This document shows, piece after piece, positions 9,852 through 17,526 of a stretch of 64,000 nt of DNA (position 1 is its first letter; each line of letters starts with the position of its first letter). A program made the position numbers and the translations under genes. This DNA is from Alphaproteobacteria bacterium (GTDB taxonomy: Bacteria > Pseudomonadota > Alphaproteobacteria > Caulobacterales > Maricaulaceae), in assembly GCA_016124665.1 (NCBI GenBank), contig WGNH01000009.1, positions 86,470-150,469 on the forward strand. Direction: 5' to 3'. Under the pieces are notes generated by a model that saw only the letters and a list, made by a program, of their open reading frames with translations, did no database searches and was not told where the DNA came from.

Positions 9852-10303
9852 ATCGCTTCCAGCCCTTCACGGTCAATCTCGTCAAAAGCATCGGGCTGTT
9901 CGCTATCCACGTCCAGAACGGCTGCCAGCGTGCCGCTGGCATCCAGGACCGGAATCACGATTTCCGAATTGGTCCGCGCATCACAGGCAATATGACCGTC
10001 AAAGGCGTGCACATCGGCCACCAGCTGGGTTTGCAGAGTCGCTGCGGCTGTGCCGCAAACGCCCCGTCCGAAAGGAATACGCAGGCAGCCCATCGTGCCC
10101 TGATAGGGACCGACCACCAGCTCGTCCGGCTTGTGCGGATCCACCTCGTAGAAGCCGGTCCAGAAAAACCGCGGCCTGAAGGCCTCCGACAACAGGCAGG
10201 ACGCTGTTGCAAAACGCGCGGTACGGCTGGTTTCGCCGGCCACGACGGCTGCCACTTCCTTGCGTAATTCTTCGTAGCGCGCGCGCTTTTCCTGACCGGT
10301 CAT
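9827..10303 (-). CDS. msrC: Free methionine-(R)-sulfoxide reductase (GAF domain)
   Basis: A 158-aa single-GAF enzyme that reduces free L-methionine-(R)-sulfoxide using thioredoxin. The three family cysteines are present at Cys73 (GTMGCLRIPFG), Cys83 (GVCGTAAA) and Cys107 (HIACDARTNSEIVIP), as is the VLDVDS core. Cys107 corresponds to the catalytic residue in characterised homologues. It is cytoplasmic and oxidative-stress related; trxB, encoded elsewhere in this window, would supply electrons. It overlaps the YgjP-like gene downstream and is divergent from the SIMPL lipoprotein. A consensus -10 TATAAT lies on the minus strand at 10323-10328, but no clear -35 is visible. Confidence 0.93.
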   Translation of the reverse strand: MTGQEKRARYEELRKEVAAVVAGETSRTARFATASCLLSEAFRPRFFWTGFYEVDPHKPDELVVGPYQGTMGCLRIPFGRGVCGTAAATLQTQLVADVHAFDGHIACDARTNSEIVIPVLDASGTLAAVLDVDSEQPDAFDEIDREGLEAICRDILTV

Positions 10304-10374
10304 CGATCTGCCTTCTATCCAGATTATACAGATCGTGTATCGTGAGGGCGGGGTGTGAATACAAGGGGGTCATT

Positions 10375-11256
10375 ATGAATAAAGCCAGTTTTTTACTCGC
10401 AGGCTTGGGCGCATTGTCGCTCTCCGGGTGCGAACGGCTGGCCGGCGAGCCGGTGCCGGTCTGGGCGCGCGGCCCGGTGATCGAGGCGCAAGGGCGCGCC
10501 TTTGTCGAGGTACCGGCCAACCGCGCCCGCTTCCAGGTGACATTCGAGGGCCGTGCCGACACTAGTCCCGATGCCTCGCAACAGGCGGTCACGCGCGCCA
10601 ATCTGGCCGCCCAGGCGGTCCGGCTCGCAACAGACGGTCAGGTCCGGATCACATCCAACCTGTCGGTGCAGCCCTATTATGAGCAGATCGTCCAGCGTTA
10701 TGGTGAGAATAATGAGCGGCTGGTCGAGAACCGGCATCCCGACGCCCTTCTAGGTTATGTCGCCACGGTTTCGATGAATGTGACCGTGCTGGAGCCGGAT
10801 CTGACCAGTGCGGCGCGCGGCGCGGCGCTGGCGGCCGGTCCGGTCAATTCCGGTAATGTGCAATTCTTCCTCGAACCGACGGCCGAGGATCAGCGCCTGG
10901 CTTTTGCAGCAGCGGTGAATGATGCGACCGAGCGCGCCCGGATCGTGGCGGACGCCGCCGGCTCGATGCTGGGTGAAATCGCAACGCTGCAGGAAGGCAG
11001 CGGCCCCTGCATGGGTGCGCCGTCAACGGAGGCCGGGTATGATGATTATGCGCGTTATAGCAGCGCACCTCCACCACCGCCTCCGCCCCCTCCTCCCCCG
11101 CCGCCGCCCGCGGCCCCGGCGCGCGAGTTGACGGCTGCACCAGGGCCTGTCGATCTGGATCGCTATGCGCTGGCCGCCGACCGGGAACCGCAACGGGTCA
11201 CCGCTTCGGTCTGCGCGATTTTCACGGTCGACGGCCCGCGCCCGGCTGGCCGGTAA
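10375..11256 (+). CDS. SIMPL-domain (DUF541) lipoprotein with 14-proline run
   Basis: A 293-aa protein. The start is the ATG at 10375, preceded by AAGGGGGT, rather than an upstream in-frame ATG. A lipobox (SLSGC, Cys about 19) predicts a lipoprotein. The body (about 35-215) is a SIMPL/DUF541 domain (EAQGRAFVEVPANRARF, GNVQFFLEPT), a fold of periplasmic or outer-membrane proteins of uncertain role. Residues 232-245 are 14 consecutive prolines, likely needing EF-P for translation and acting as a rigid spacer before a C-terminal strand (VTASVCAIFTV) that completes the domain. A second SIMPL protein is encoded at 31526, without the lipobox or proline run. Confidence 0.88.
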   Translation: MNKASFLLAGLGALSLSGCERLAGEPVPVWARGPVIEAQGRAFVEVPANRARFQVTFEGRADTSPDASQQAVTRANLAAQAVRLATDGQVRITSNLSVQPYYEQIVQRYGENNERLVENRHPDALLGYVATVSMNVTVLEPDLTSAARGAALAAGPVNSGNVQFFLEPTAEDQRLAFAAAVNDATERARIVADAAGSMLGEIATLQEGSGPCMGAPSTEAGYDDYARYSSAPPPPPPPPPPPPPPAAPARELTAAPGPVDLDRYALAADREPQRVTASVCAIFTVDGPRPAGR

Positions 11257-11350
11257 GCCCGGCGCCTGCATCGCGATATGAATCCGGGGGCTGGCGCGCA
11301 GGCGCTGGCCCGCTAGTTTCCCGTCCGGGACTCACAAGGAGGAGACGGGA

Positions 11351-12274
11351 ATGATCCGTTTTGATGGGCGCACAGCCATAATTACAGGAGCAGGCAACGG
11401 GCTGGGACGCAGCCATGCCCTGTTGCTGGCCGGGCGCGGCGCGAATGTGGTCGTGAATGATCTGGGCGGCGCGGTTGATGGCTCGGGCTCTTCCCTCTCT
11501 GCTGCCGAGGCGGTGGTGCAGGACATCACCGGCCGGGGCGGCAAGGCCATCGCCCACGGGGCCAATGTCACCCGGCCTGACGAGGTTGCGGACATGGTCG
11601 ATACGGCCATTTCCACCTTCGGCGCGGTGGATATCCTGGTCAATAATGCCGGTATCCTGCGCGACAAATCCTTTGCCAAGATGGAGCTGGATGATTTCCA
11701 TCTGGTGGTCGATGTGCATCTGATGGGCTCTGTCACCTGTACCAAGGCGGTCTGGGATCACATGAAGGAGCGCAATTATGGCCGCATCGTCATGACCAGC
11801 TCGTCCTCCGGCATTTATGGCAATTTCGGCCAGTCCAATTACGGGGCGGCGAAGATGGGCCTGGTCGGGCTGATGAATGTCCTCAGCCTCGAGGGCAAGA
11901 AAAACAATATCCGCGTCAATACGCTGTCGCCGACCGCAGCCACACGGATGACAGAGGGTATTCTGCCGCAGGCCGCGCTGGACCTGATGTCGGTGGAAAG
12001 CGTGTCTGCTGGTCTCGCCTTTCTGGTGGCGGAAGACAGTCCGGAGCGCACCATTCTGTGTGCCGGTGCCGGCGGTTACGCCGCAACGCGTATCTATGAA
12101 ACGCCGGGCATCTATCTGCCGCCGGATGAGCAGACACCGGAAGGCGTCGCAGCGAATTTCGGCCGTATCCTCGATCCGGACGGGCAGGAAATGTTCACGG
12201 ACGGCTCGGGGCAGACCCTGAAGTTCGTCGCTGCCGCCGCGAAGCATTTCGGCGTGTCCCTGGGGCAGGAATGA
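11351..12274 (+). CDS. SDR-family (3R)-hydroxyacyl-CoA dehydrogenase-like oxidoreductase
   Basis: A 307-aa Rossmann enzyme. The cofactor motif is TGAGNGLG at about residues 12-19, with NDLGG after beta-2 favouring NAD. NNAG is conserved, and the catalytic Ser...Tyr-x-x-x-Lys is seen as SSSSGIYGNFGQSNYGAAK. The length and C-terminal extension resemble the dehydrogenase domain of peroxisomal multifunctional enzyme 2, which acts on (3R)-hydroxyacyl-CoA. A strong GGAGGAGACGGGA ribosome site precedes the ATG. The downstream thioesterase overlaps by 4 nt (ATGA), so they are cotranscribed and probably act on the same acyl-CoA. Confidence 0.88.
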   Translation: MIRFDGRTAIITGAGNGLGRSHALLLAGRGANVVVNDLGGAVDGSGSSLSAAEAVVQDITGRGGKAIAHGANVTRPDEVADMVDTAISTFGAVDILVNNAGILRDKSFAKMELDDFHLVVDVHLMGSVTCTKAVWDHMKERNYGRIVMTSSSSGIYGNFGQSNYGAAKMGLVGLMNVLSLEGKKNNIRVNTLSPTAATRMTEGILPQAALDLMSVESVSAGLAFLVAEDSPERTILCAGAGGYAATRIYETPGIYLPPDEQTPEGVAANFGRILDPDGQEMFTDGSGQTLKFVAAAAKHFGVSLGQE

Positions 12275-13083
12275 CCCACAGTTTTGATGACGCGCTGGCC
12301 TTGACGGTTGCGGAAGCGGCAGAAGGCCGCGTCCGCTATGCGGGTGTCACGCCTCAAGCCTATCAGAACATGATCGGCCCTTTCGGCGGCGTCAGCGCAG
12401 CCTTGCTGGCGCAAGGCATGATGCGGTCCGCTCGTGACGGGTTGAAGCTGGTCTCGATCACCACCGATTTCATGACCGGGACGAAGGACGGGCCTTACAG
12501 CCTGTCGACGATCTGCCATCGCGCAGGCCGCTCGACCGAGTTCTGGGCCGCAAATATCCAGCAGGAAGACGCTTCGAGCCCTGCCCTGCGGGCGACCGCG
12601 GTGTTCGGAGAGCGCCGGGAAACCGTGGAGTGGGCCGAAGGAGAAATGCCGGAAGCGCCGCCACCGGATGCCTGTCAGGCGTTCGTTCCGCCGCGTCCCT
12701 GGGCCGAACACATCGCCATCCGGCCCTGCCTCAATGCCGATATTTTCAACGCCACCTCCACCCGCAATGCGCTGTGGGTGAAATTTACCGATGCCCGGCC
12801 GCTGGATGATGTGGCGCTGGTCTGCCTCGCTGACACGCCGACGCCGCGCGTGTTTTTCATTGTCCATGGCTTTACCGTGCTCTCGACGATTTCGATGACG
12901 GTCTATCTGCATGCGTCCGATGCCGATCTTGCCGAGGCCGGCAGTGACTGGGTCATGATCGAGGCCAATGCCGGGCGCGGCGGTGGCGGATTTTATGATC
13001 AGCACGCCCGCATCTGGTCGCGCTCCGGAAAGCTGCTGGCCACGACACAGCAAATGGTCTGGTACAAGGCCGAGAAGGCGTGA
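12271..13083 (+). CDS. Acyl-CoA thioesterase family protein (double hotdog)
   Basis: A 270-aa protein with two hotdog halves, as in TesB-like thioesterases. The first half has QNMIGPFGGVSAALLAQGMM and the second ends FYDQHARIWSRSGKLLATTQQMVWYK, the usual C-terminal strand of this family. It should hydrolyse an acyl-CoA in the cytoplasm. Its start overlaps the SDR stop (ATGA). The substrate cannot be told from sequence. Confidence 0.85.
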   Translation: MTHSFDDALALTVAEAAEGRVRYAGVTPQAYQNMIGPFGGVSAALLAQGMMRSARDGLKLVSITTDFMTGTKDGPYSLSTICHRAGRSTEFWAANIQQEDASSPALRATAVFGERRETVEWAEGEMPEAPPPDACQAFVPPRPWAEHIAIRPCLNADIFNATSTRNALWVKFTDARPLDDVALVCLADTPTPRVFFIVHGFTVLSTISMTVYLHASDADLAEAGSDWVMIEANAGRGGGGFYDQHARIWSRSGKLLATTQQMVWYKAEKA

Positions 13084-13155
13084 TCGCGCTTTCTGCTTGT
13101 GTTTGCGGCCGCGCGGGCCGATAATTGCCCCGCACCCGGATCAGGAGGACAGATC

Positions 13156-13197
13156 ATGGCCATTGTAATGTTCCGCCTGAATGGCGGCGCGATCTGA
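13156..13197 (+). CDS. Possible 13-aa leader peptide upstream of rsgA
   Basis: A tiny frame, MAIVMFRLNGGAI, starts at an ATG placed behind an excellent AGGAGG ribosome site (13143-13148, spacing 7). The next gene's start is 132 bp further on. A 9-bp hairpin closed by a GAAA tetraloop (13268-13289) lies between them. The arrangement could be a translated leader controlling rsgA, or the stub of a decayed gene. No similarity is recognised. Confidence 0.35.
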   Translation: MAIVMFRLNGGAI

Positions 13198-13329
13198 CGA
13201 TGATCCGTCGGGGCGATACAGTTCTGACTGCGCCCTCTCCTTCGTTCCGTTCATTCATCCTTGCAGACGCCGCCGCGAAAGCGGTGGCGCAATGATGTCT
13301 GGCCGCACGGCCAATACGGAAAGTCCGAA

Positions 13330-14373
13330 ATGACGATTTATTCTCTCGAGGAGCTGGGCTGGCGTCCGGCCTTCCTTCAATCGCTCGATCTCGACCAGGA
13401 GTCGGTTGACGACACGGCGCGCATATCCGCGGTTCACCGCGACACCTATGAAGCCCTCTCTCCGCAAGGCGAACTCCGCCTGCGGCCGATGCCGGCTGAC
13501 ACGCCGGTTGAAGACCGGCCCACGGTAGGCGACTGGGTGCTGGTGGACACGGCTCTGGAACGGCCCGCACGCGTGCTGGACCGGCAAACGCTGTTTGCCC
13601 GGAAAGCCGCCGGACATGATCACAGCATTCAGTTGATCGCGGCGAATGTGGACACGGCGGTCATCGTGTCGTCCTGCAATGATGATTTCAATCTGCCGCG
13701 GCTGGAGCGTTATCTCTCTCTGGTGCGGGAGGCCGGTGCCTTTCCCGTCATCGTCCTGACCAAGGCGGATCTGACGCATGACCCCGATGACTATGCGGGG
13801 CAAGCGCGCCGCATCGCCGGAGATTGTGCGGTGGAGACGCTCAATGCGCTTGATGCCGCTGATCTGGCGAAACTGACCGGCTGGGTCGGCAAGAACCAGA
13901 CGCTGGCCTTTCTGGGCTCGTCCGGTGTCGGAAAGACCACCCTGCTCAATGCCCTCACCGGGAAAGACGAGGCCGTCTCCGGCATTCGCGAAGACGATGC
14001 CAAGGGCCGTCACACGACGCGCGGCCGTTCCATGCACCGGATGATCAATGGTGGCTGGGCGATCGACCTTCCGGGCATGCGGGAACTGGCCCTCGCCGGA
14101 ACACAGGGGGGGCTGGAATCCACTTTCGGCGATTTGCTTGAGCTGACTCGCGAGTGCCGGTTTTCCGATTGCCAGCACGACCGGGAGCCCGGCTGTGCCG
14201 TCCGGGCGGCGATCGACAGCGGCGATCTGGATGAGGCTCGCCTGGTGCGCTACCGCAAGTTGGAAAAGGAAGTGGAGCATCACGACGCATCGCTGGCGCA
14301 GCGCCGGGCCAGGGCGAAGGCGCTGGGCAAGGTCTACAGGAATGCGAAAGCGGACCGGGAGGGGCGGCGGTAG
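13330..14373 (+). CDS. rsgA: Small ribosomal subunit biogenesis GTPase RsgA
   Basis: A circularly permuted GTPase that matures the 30S subunit. In order: an OB-fold-like N-terminus (about 1-110, with VGDWVLVD), G4 TKAD, then G1 GSSGVGKTT, a switch region with GRHTTRGR, and G3 DLPGM. A C-terminal zinc knuckle follows (ECRFSDCQHDREPGCAV, Cys/Cys/His/Cys), then a helical tail. The chosen start MTIYSLEELGW gives 347 aa; an in-frame ATG at 13261 would add 23 residues not typical of the family. The N-terminal segment matches alphaproteobacterial homologues in style. Confidence 0.93.
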   Translation: MTIYSLEELGWRPAFLQSLDLDQESVDDTARISAVHRDTYEALSPQGELRLRPMPADTPVEDRPTVGDWVLVDTALERPARVLDRQTLFARKAAGHDHSIQLIAANVDTAVIVSSCNDDFNLPRLERYLSLVREAGAFPVIVLTKADLTHDPDDYAGQARRIAGDCAVETLNALDAADLAKLTGWVGKNQTLAFLGSSGVGKTTLLNALTGKDEAVSGIREDDAKGRHTTRGRSMHRMINGGWAIDLPGMRELALAGTQGGLESTFGDLLELTRECRFSDCQHDREPGCAVRAAIDSGDLDEARLVRYRKLEKEVEHHDASLAQRRARAKALGKVYRNAKADREGRR

Positions 14374-14471
14374 GCGTCCAACCCAGACGTCCGGCTTTGA
14401 TCCTTTGCGACACATCTTGCGAAACTGGATCGGTCGGGCGTCAAATGGGCTTGGTGTTTAATCGCCACAAT

Positions 14472-14499
14472 TTGGCCAAAACAACTTCTACGTTATATT
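14472..14499 (+). promoter_or_regulatory. Putative sigma-70 promoter of the Tiki/ChaN-like gene
   Basis: TTGGCC (14472-14477) and TATATT (14494-14499) are separated by 16 bp, about 100 bp upstream of the start codon, in a locally AT-rich stretch. The remainder of the gap after rsgA (14374-14595) shows no other gene. Confidence 0.4.
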
Positions 14500-14595
14500 C
14501 GGCTAATGGCATATTTTGCCAGTCGGAACGCGGCATTGTTCGGCGAGAGCAACAGGGGGCGACGGCCTCCAATAGTTGGGTGTGGGAGGCTCACT

Positions 14596-15978
14596 ATGGT
14601 CATTAAATCACTTTCGATTCCAAGTATTGTCTTGTTCCTAATTGCCATGGGACCTGCGGATGCCATTCAACACGATAACGCCGCCGATGCGGCCCTTCCT
14701 TGGCCAAATTATGCGGCTCAGGGTGAATATGCGGCTGCAATAGAAGCGGCGATAGAAACAGAAACATTGCCGGAGGGTATGCCCGCAGAATTCGCCGCAC
14801 AGTTTCTTCAAGACGGGAAGGCACAGCTTCTGAATTTCACGGGCCGGTACAACGAGGCTCACGCATTTGTTGCACCGCTAATGTTTTCACAGGATTGGAT
14901 GCCGCCCGAAGATGGAGACTTGTGGGTCGCACCGGACGCGCTCGAACAGTATCGTGCCGTCAACGCCATCGAATTCATTCGAGCCGCTGCCAGCGACCGG
15001 CAAATTGTGATCATCAATGAGTCCCATCAGATGGGACGTCATCGGGCGTTCATGGCCGAGCTTCTCCCCATTTTGAGGGCAGAGGGTTTTACCCACTTCG
15101 GAATGGAGGCACTTTCCGAAGCTTCAGAATCCGTATGGGAGAACAACGGCGTACCGGTCAGGGAAATGGCATTCTACTTTGGCGATCCCCTGATGGCAGA
15201 GGTGTTGGCCACTGCGGACCGAGAAGGATTTGAGTGGTTTCCTTATGAAATCCGGAATGATCAGCGGCTCGACTGCACAACACAAGACTGTTCCCAAGAG
15301 GACAGAATTCAGCATCGCGAGACCAGTCAGGCACAAAATATCTATGATCGGGTCTTCGCCGACAATCCCGACGCGCGACTGGTCTTGTTCGTCGGGCTGG
15401 CGCATTTGGATGAAACACCCGGCGTTTCGGTCTCAGGGTATAGAAATGGCTGGATGGCAGCAGCGCTGTCTGAGCTAACCGGAAACGACCCGCTCACGAT
15501 TGATCAGGTGAGTGGCGCAGGAATCGGCTCCAACCGTGTCTCGATGTCTGCACGTTTGATCCATGAACATTTTAATTTCTCAGAGCCGAGTGTCCTTCTT
15601 GATGTGAATGATCAACCGTTGGCACCACCTGTAGATCGCTGGACCGCCGATCTGGCTGTTTTCATGCCAATTGAATCTCCTGAGGAGGGCAGACGCCCGG
15701 TCTGGCTGGCGGAACAGCCCAATCGGCATTCAGTCTGGATTGATGTTTCTGACGTTTCCGACAGACCGGCCGTCATACAGGCGTTTAGACTGCCAATCGT
15801 GGATAATGCCGTTGCTATAGATCAATTTTCCCTCCCGCATGGGGATCAATTTTCTCTCCCCAACGGAGAGACGAATGGAAGAGTAGAATTATTGCTTTCC
15901 CCGGGAGAGTATCAAATTCATATCCAGCTCGCGGATGAGCTTATCGTTCGACCCGATACTGTAGTGATCTCTGAATGA
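14596..15978 (+). CDS. Exported Tiki/ChaN/erythromycin-esterase-fold protein
   Basis: A 460-aa protein with a signal peptide (IVLFLIAMGPADA). The start at 14596 is preceded by GGGAGG. The core has IVIINESHQMGRHRAFMAELL near residue 130, the Glu-x-x-His opening of the EreA/ChaN/TraB-Tiki fold. It continues with THFGMEALSE and a later FVGLAHLDE with the family His. These folds include esterases, haem-uptake proteins and metalloproteases; no specific activity can be assigned. The C-terminal 100 residues form a separate beta-rich segment with an internal duplication (DQFSLPHG/DQFSLPNG). The gene is visibly more AT-rich than its neighbours, which may indicate acquisition. Confidence 0.65.
   Translation: MVIKSLSIPSIVLFLIAMGPADAIQHDNAADAALPWPNYAAQGEYAAAIEAAIETETLPEGMPAEFAAQFLQDGKAQLLNFTGRYNEAHAFVAPLMFSQDWMPPEDGDLWVAPDALEQYRAVNAIEFIRAAASDRQIVIINESHQMGRHRAFMAELLPILRAEGFTHFGMEALSEASESVWENNGVPVREMAFYFGDPLMAEVLATADREGFEWFPYEIRNDQRLDCTTQDCSQEDRIQHRETSQAQNIYDRVFADNPDARLVLFVGLAHLDETPGVSVSGYRNGWMAAALSELTGNDPLTIDQVSGAGIGSNRVSMSARLIHEHFNFSEPSVLLDVNDQPLAPPVDRWTADLAVFMPIESPEEGRRPVWLAEQPNRHSVWIDVSDVSDRPAVIQAFRLPIVDNAVAIDQFSLPHGDQFSLPNGETNGRVELLLSPGEYQIHIQLADELIVRPDTVVISE
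15820..15867 (+). repeat. 24-bp tandem duplication inside the Tiki-like gene
   Basis: Two adjacent in-frame 24-bp units begin GATCAATTTTC at 15820 and 15844. They encode DQFSLPHG and DQFSLPNG. The units differ at a few positions, so the duplication is not new. Confidence 0.85.
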
Positions 15979-16072
15979 TTAGAATCCTCATCCCGCTGGC
16001 CCTGATGCTGGCCGCCGGAGCAAGGTCCTGAGTTGTTCAGACACGAAGAGCACCGCTGACGACCTGATCTAA
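15975..16072 (+). pseudogene. Possible frameshifted small exported/lipoprotein stub
   Basis: An ATG overlapping the previous stop (ATGA) opens MIRILIPLALMLAAGARS and then stops. The shape is that of a signal peptide. A one-base shift near 16018 would join it to a frame reading KVLSCSDTKSTADDLI and ending at TAA 16070-16072, with LSC as a possible lipobox. This may be a tiny lipoprotein gene broken by one indel, or chance. Confidence 0.3.
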
Positions 16073-16310
16073 ACGCCGGTGCATCGGGCCACCTTCTATT
16101 GCAGCTGTGCGTGCACATCTCATTCTGGCAAGGATGGTTCGGGTTCCATAATCCGATAGCATGCACATTTTTTGACGGGCTGAGCATTTCCCGGCCCGTC
16201 ACTCCTGAAGGCCGAGCTGCCGCCTCACAGCAAGTTGACGTAAGCGTCAGACTGGACAAACCCGCCGTTTCAATCAGCATGCCGGATAACGATAATCCGG
16301 GGAGTTCATC
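16073..16310. other. Upstream region of the thiolase operon
   Basis: The 332-bp gap between the Tiki-like gene and the thiolase holds the stub above, then two TGCACAT repeats, a 7-bp stem GACGGGC/GCCCGTC (16174-16200), and a dyad at 16235-16250. No full-length gene is seen. The stem is preceded, not followed, by T residues, so it is not a terminator. Confidence 0.5.
16235..16250 (+). promoter_or_regulatory. Dyad upstream of thiolase operon, possible MerR/LiuR-type operator
   Basis: TTGACGTAAGCGTCAG contains the perfect dyad TGACG-TAAG-CGTCA. It resembles the TTnACGT...ACGTnAA sites that MerR-family LiuR regulators use in front of acyl-CoA and branched-chain catabolic genes. Its place 60 bp upstream of a thiolase/acyl-CoA ligase operon is suggestive. 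The regulator is not in this window. Confidence 0.45.
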
Positions 16311-17513
16311 ATGCGCGAAGCTGTCATTGTTTCCACCGCCCGCACGCCGATTGGCAAAGCCTATCGGGGCGCTTTCAACAACACACAGGCCCAGGAGCTG
16401 GGAGGCCATGCGATCCGGAATGCGGTCGAACGCTCCGGTATTGACCCGGCAGAAATCGATGATGTGGTCATGGGCGCGGCCATGCAGCAGGGCTCGACCT
16501 TCCAGAATACCGCGCGGCAATGCCTGATCCGGGCCGGCCTGCCGGCATCGGTCGCCGGTCAGACAATGGACCGGCAATGCGCCTCCGGCATGATGGCGAT
16601 TGCAACGGCGGCCAAGCAGATCATCACCGATGGCATGCAGATCACCGTTGGCGGCGGGCTGGAATCCATCTCGCTGGTCCAGAATGAACACATGAATCTG
16701 CACCGCGCCTTTGATCCGTGGATCAATGAGCACATGCCGGCGCTTTACATGTCGATGCTGGAAACCGCGGAGATTGTCGCCGAACGCTATGGTGTGTCGC
16801 GCGAGGCGCAGGATGAATATTCGCTGCAAAGCCAGCAGCGCACGGCAGCGGCACAGGAAGCAGGCAAGTTCGACGACGAGATCGTCCCGCTGGCCTCGAA
16901 AATGGGAGTCTTCAACAAGGAGACCAAGGAAATCACCCTCCAGGACGTGATGCTGGAAAAAGACGAGGGCAATCGCCCCTCTACCACGCTGGAAGGCCTG
17001 CAATCGCTGAATCCGGTCCATGCCAATGGCCAGCAGATCGCCGCCGGAAAATACATCACGGCAGGCAATGCTTCGCAATTGTCGGACGGGGCGTCAGCAT
17101 CGGTCCTGATGGAAGCAAAGGAGGCCGAGAAGCGCGGCCTGAAACCGCTCGGTATCTATCGCGGTATTGCCGTCGCCGGTCTGGACCCCGACGAGATGGG
17201 CATCGGCCCGGTCTTCGCGGTGCCGAAACTCTTGAAGGCTAACGGGCTCAGCATGGATGATATCGGCCTTTGGGAGCTGAACGAGGCGTTTGCCGTGCAG
17301 GTCCTCTATTGCCGCGACAAGCTGGGCATTCCGAATGAAAACCTGAACGTCAATGGCGGGGCGATTTCCATCGGCCACCCCTATGGCATGTCGGGCGCGC
17401 GGATGGTCGGCCATGCCCTGATCGAGGGCAAACGCCGCGGCGCGAAATATGTTGTCTGCACCATGTGTGTGGGCGGCGGCATGGGTGCCGCCGGCCTGTT
17501 CGAAGTGGCATAG
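16311..17513 (+). CDS. Acetyl-CoA C-acyltransferase (thiolase)
   Basis: A 400-aa type II thiolase that condenses or cleaves acyl-CoA and acetyl-CoA. The nucleophile is Cys90 (DRQCASGMM), the catalytic His is in [18 protein letters not shown], and the second Cys is in [13 protein letters not shown]; the NEAFA motif is present (ELNEAFAVQ). The length is normal for the family. It is followed after 13 bp by an acyl-CoA ligase, so the operon would activate and then degrade, or build, acyl-CoAs. A beta-oxidation role is inferred. Confidence 0.95.
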   Translation: MREAVIVSTARTPIGKAYRGAFNNTQAQELGGHAIRNAVERSGIDPAEIDDVVMGAAMQQGSTFQNTARQCLIRAGLPASVAGQTMDRQCASGMMAIATAAKQIITDGMQITVGGGLESISLVQNEHMNLHRAFDPWINEHMPALYMSMLETAEIVAERYGVSREAQDEYSLQSQQRTAAAQEAGKFDDEIVPLASKMGVFNKETKEITLQDVMLEKDEGNRPSTTLEGLQSLNPVHANGQQIAAGKYITAGNASQLSDGASASVLMEAKEAEKRGLKPLGIYRGIAVAGLDPDEMGIGPVFAVPKLLKANGLSMDDIGLWELNEAFAVQVLYCRDKLGIPNENLNVNGGAISIGHPYGMSGARMVGHALIEGKRRGAKYVVCTMCVGGGMGAAGLFEVA

Positions 17514-17526
17514 GGAGATCACAGAA

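Noticed and set aside
10326..10340. ATACA-GATCG-TGTAT dyad between msrC and the SIMPL lipoprotein gene
   Set aside because: Only 5-bp arms in an AT-rich promoter region that also holds a TATAAT; not distinguishable from chance.
16168..16200. TTTTTT next to a 7-bp GC stem
   Set aside because: The T-run precedes the stem on the + strand and becomes A residues after it on the minus strand, so it cannot be a Rho-independent terminator in either direction.
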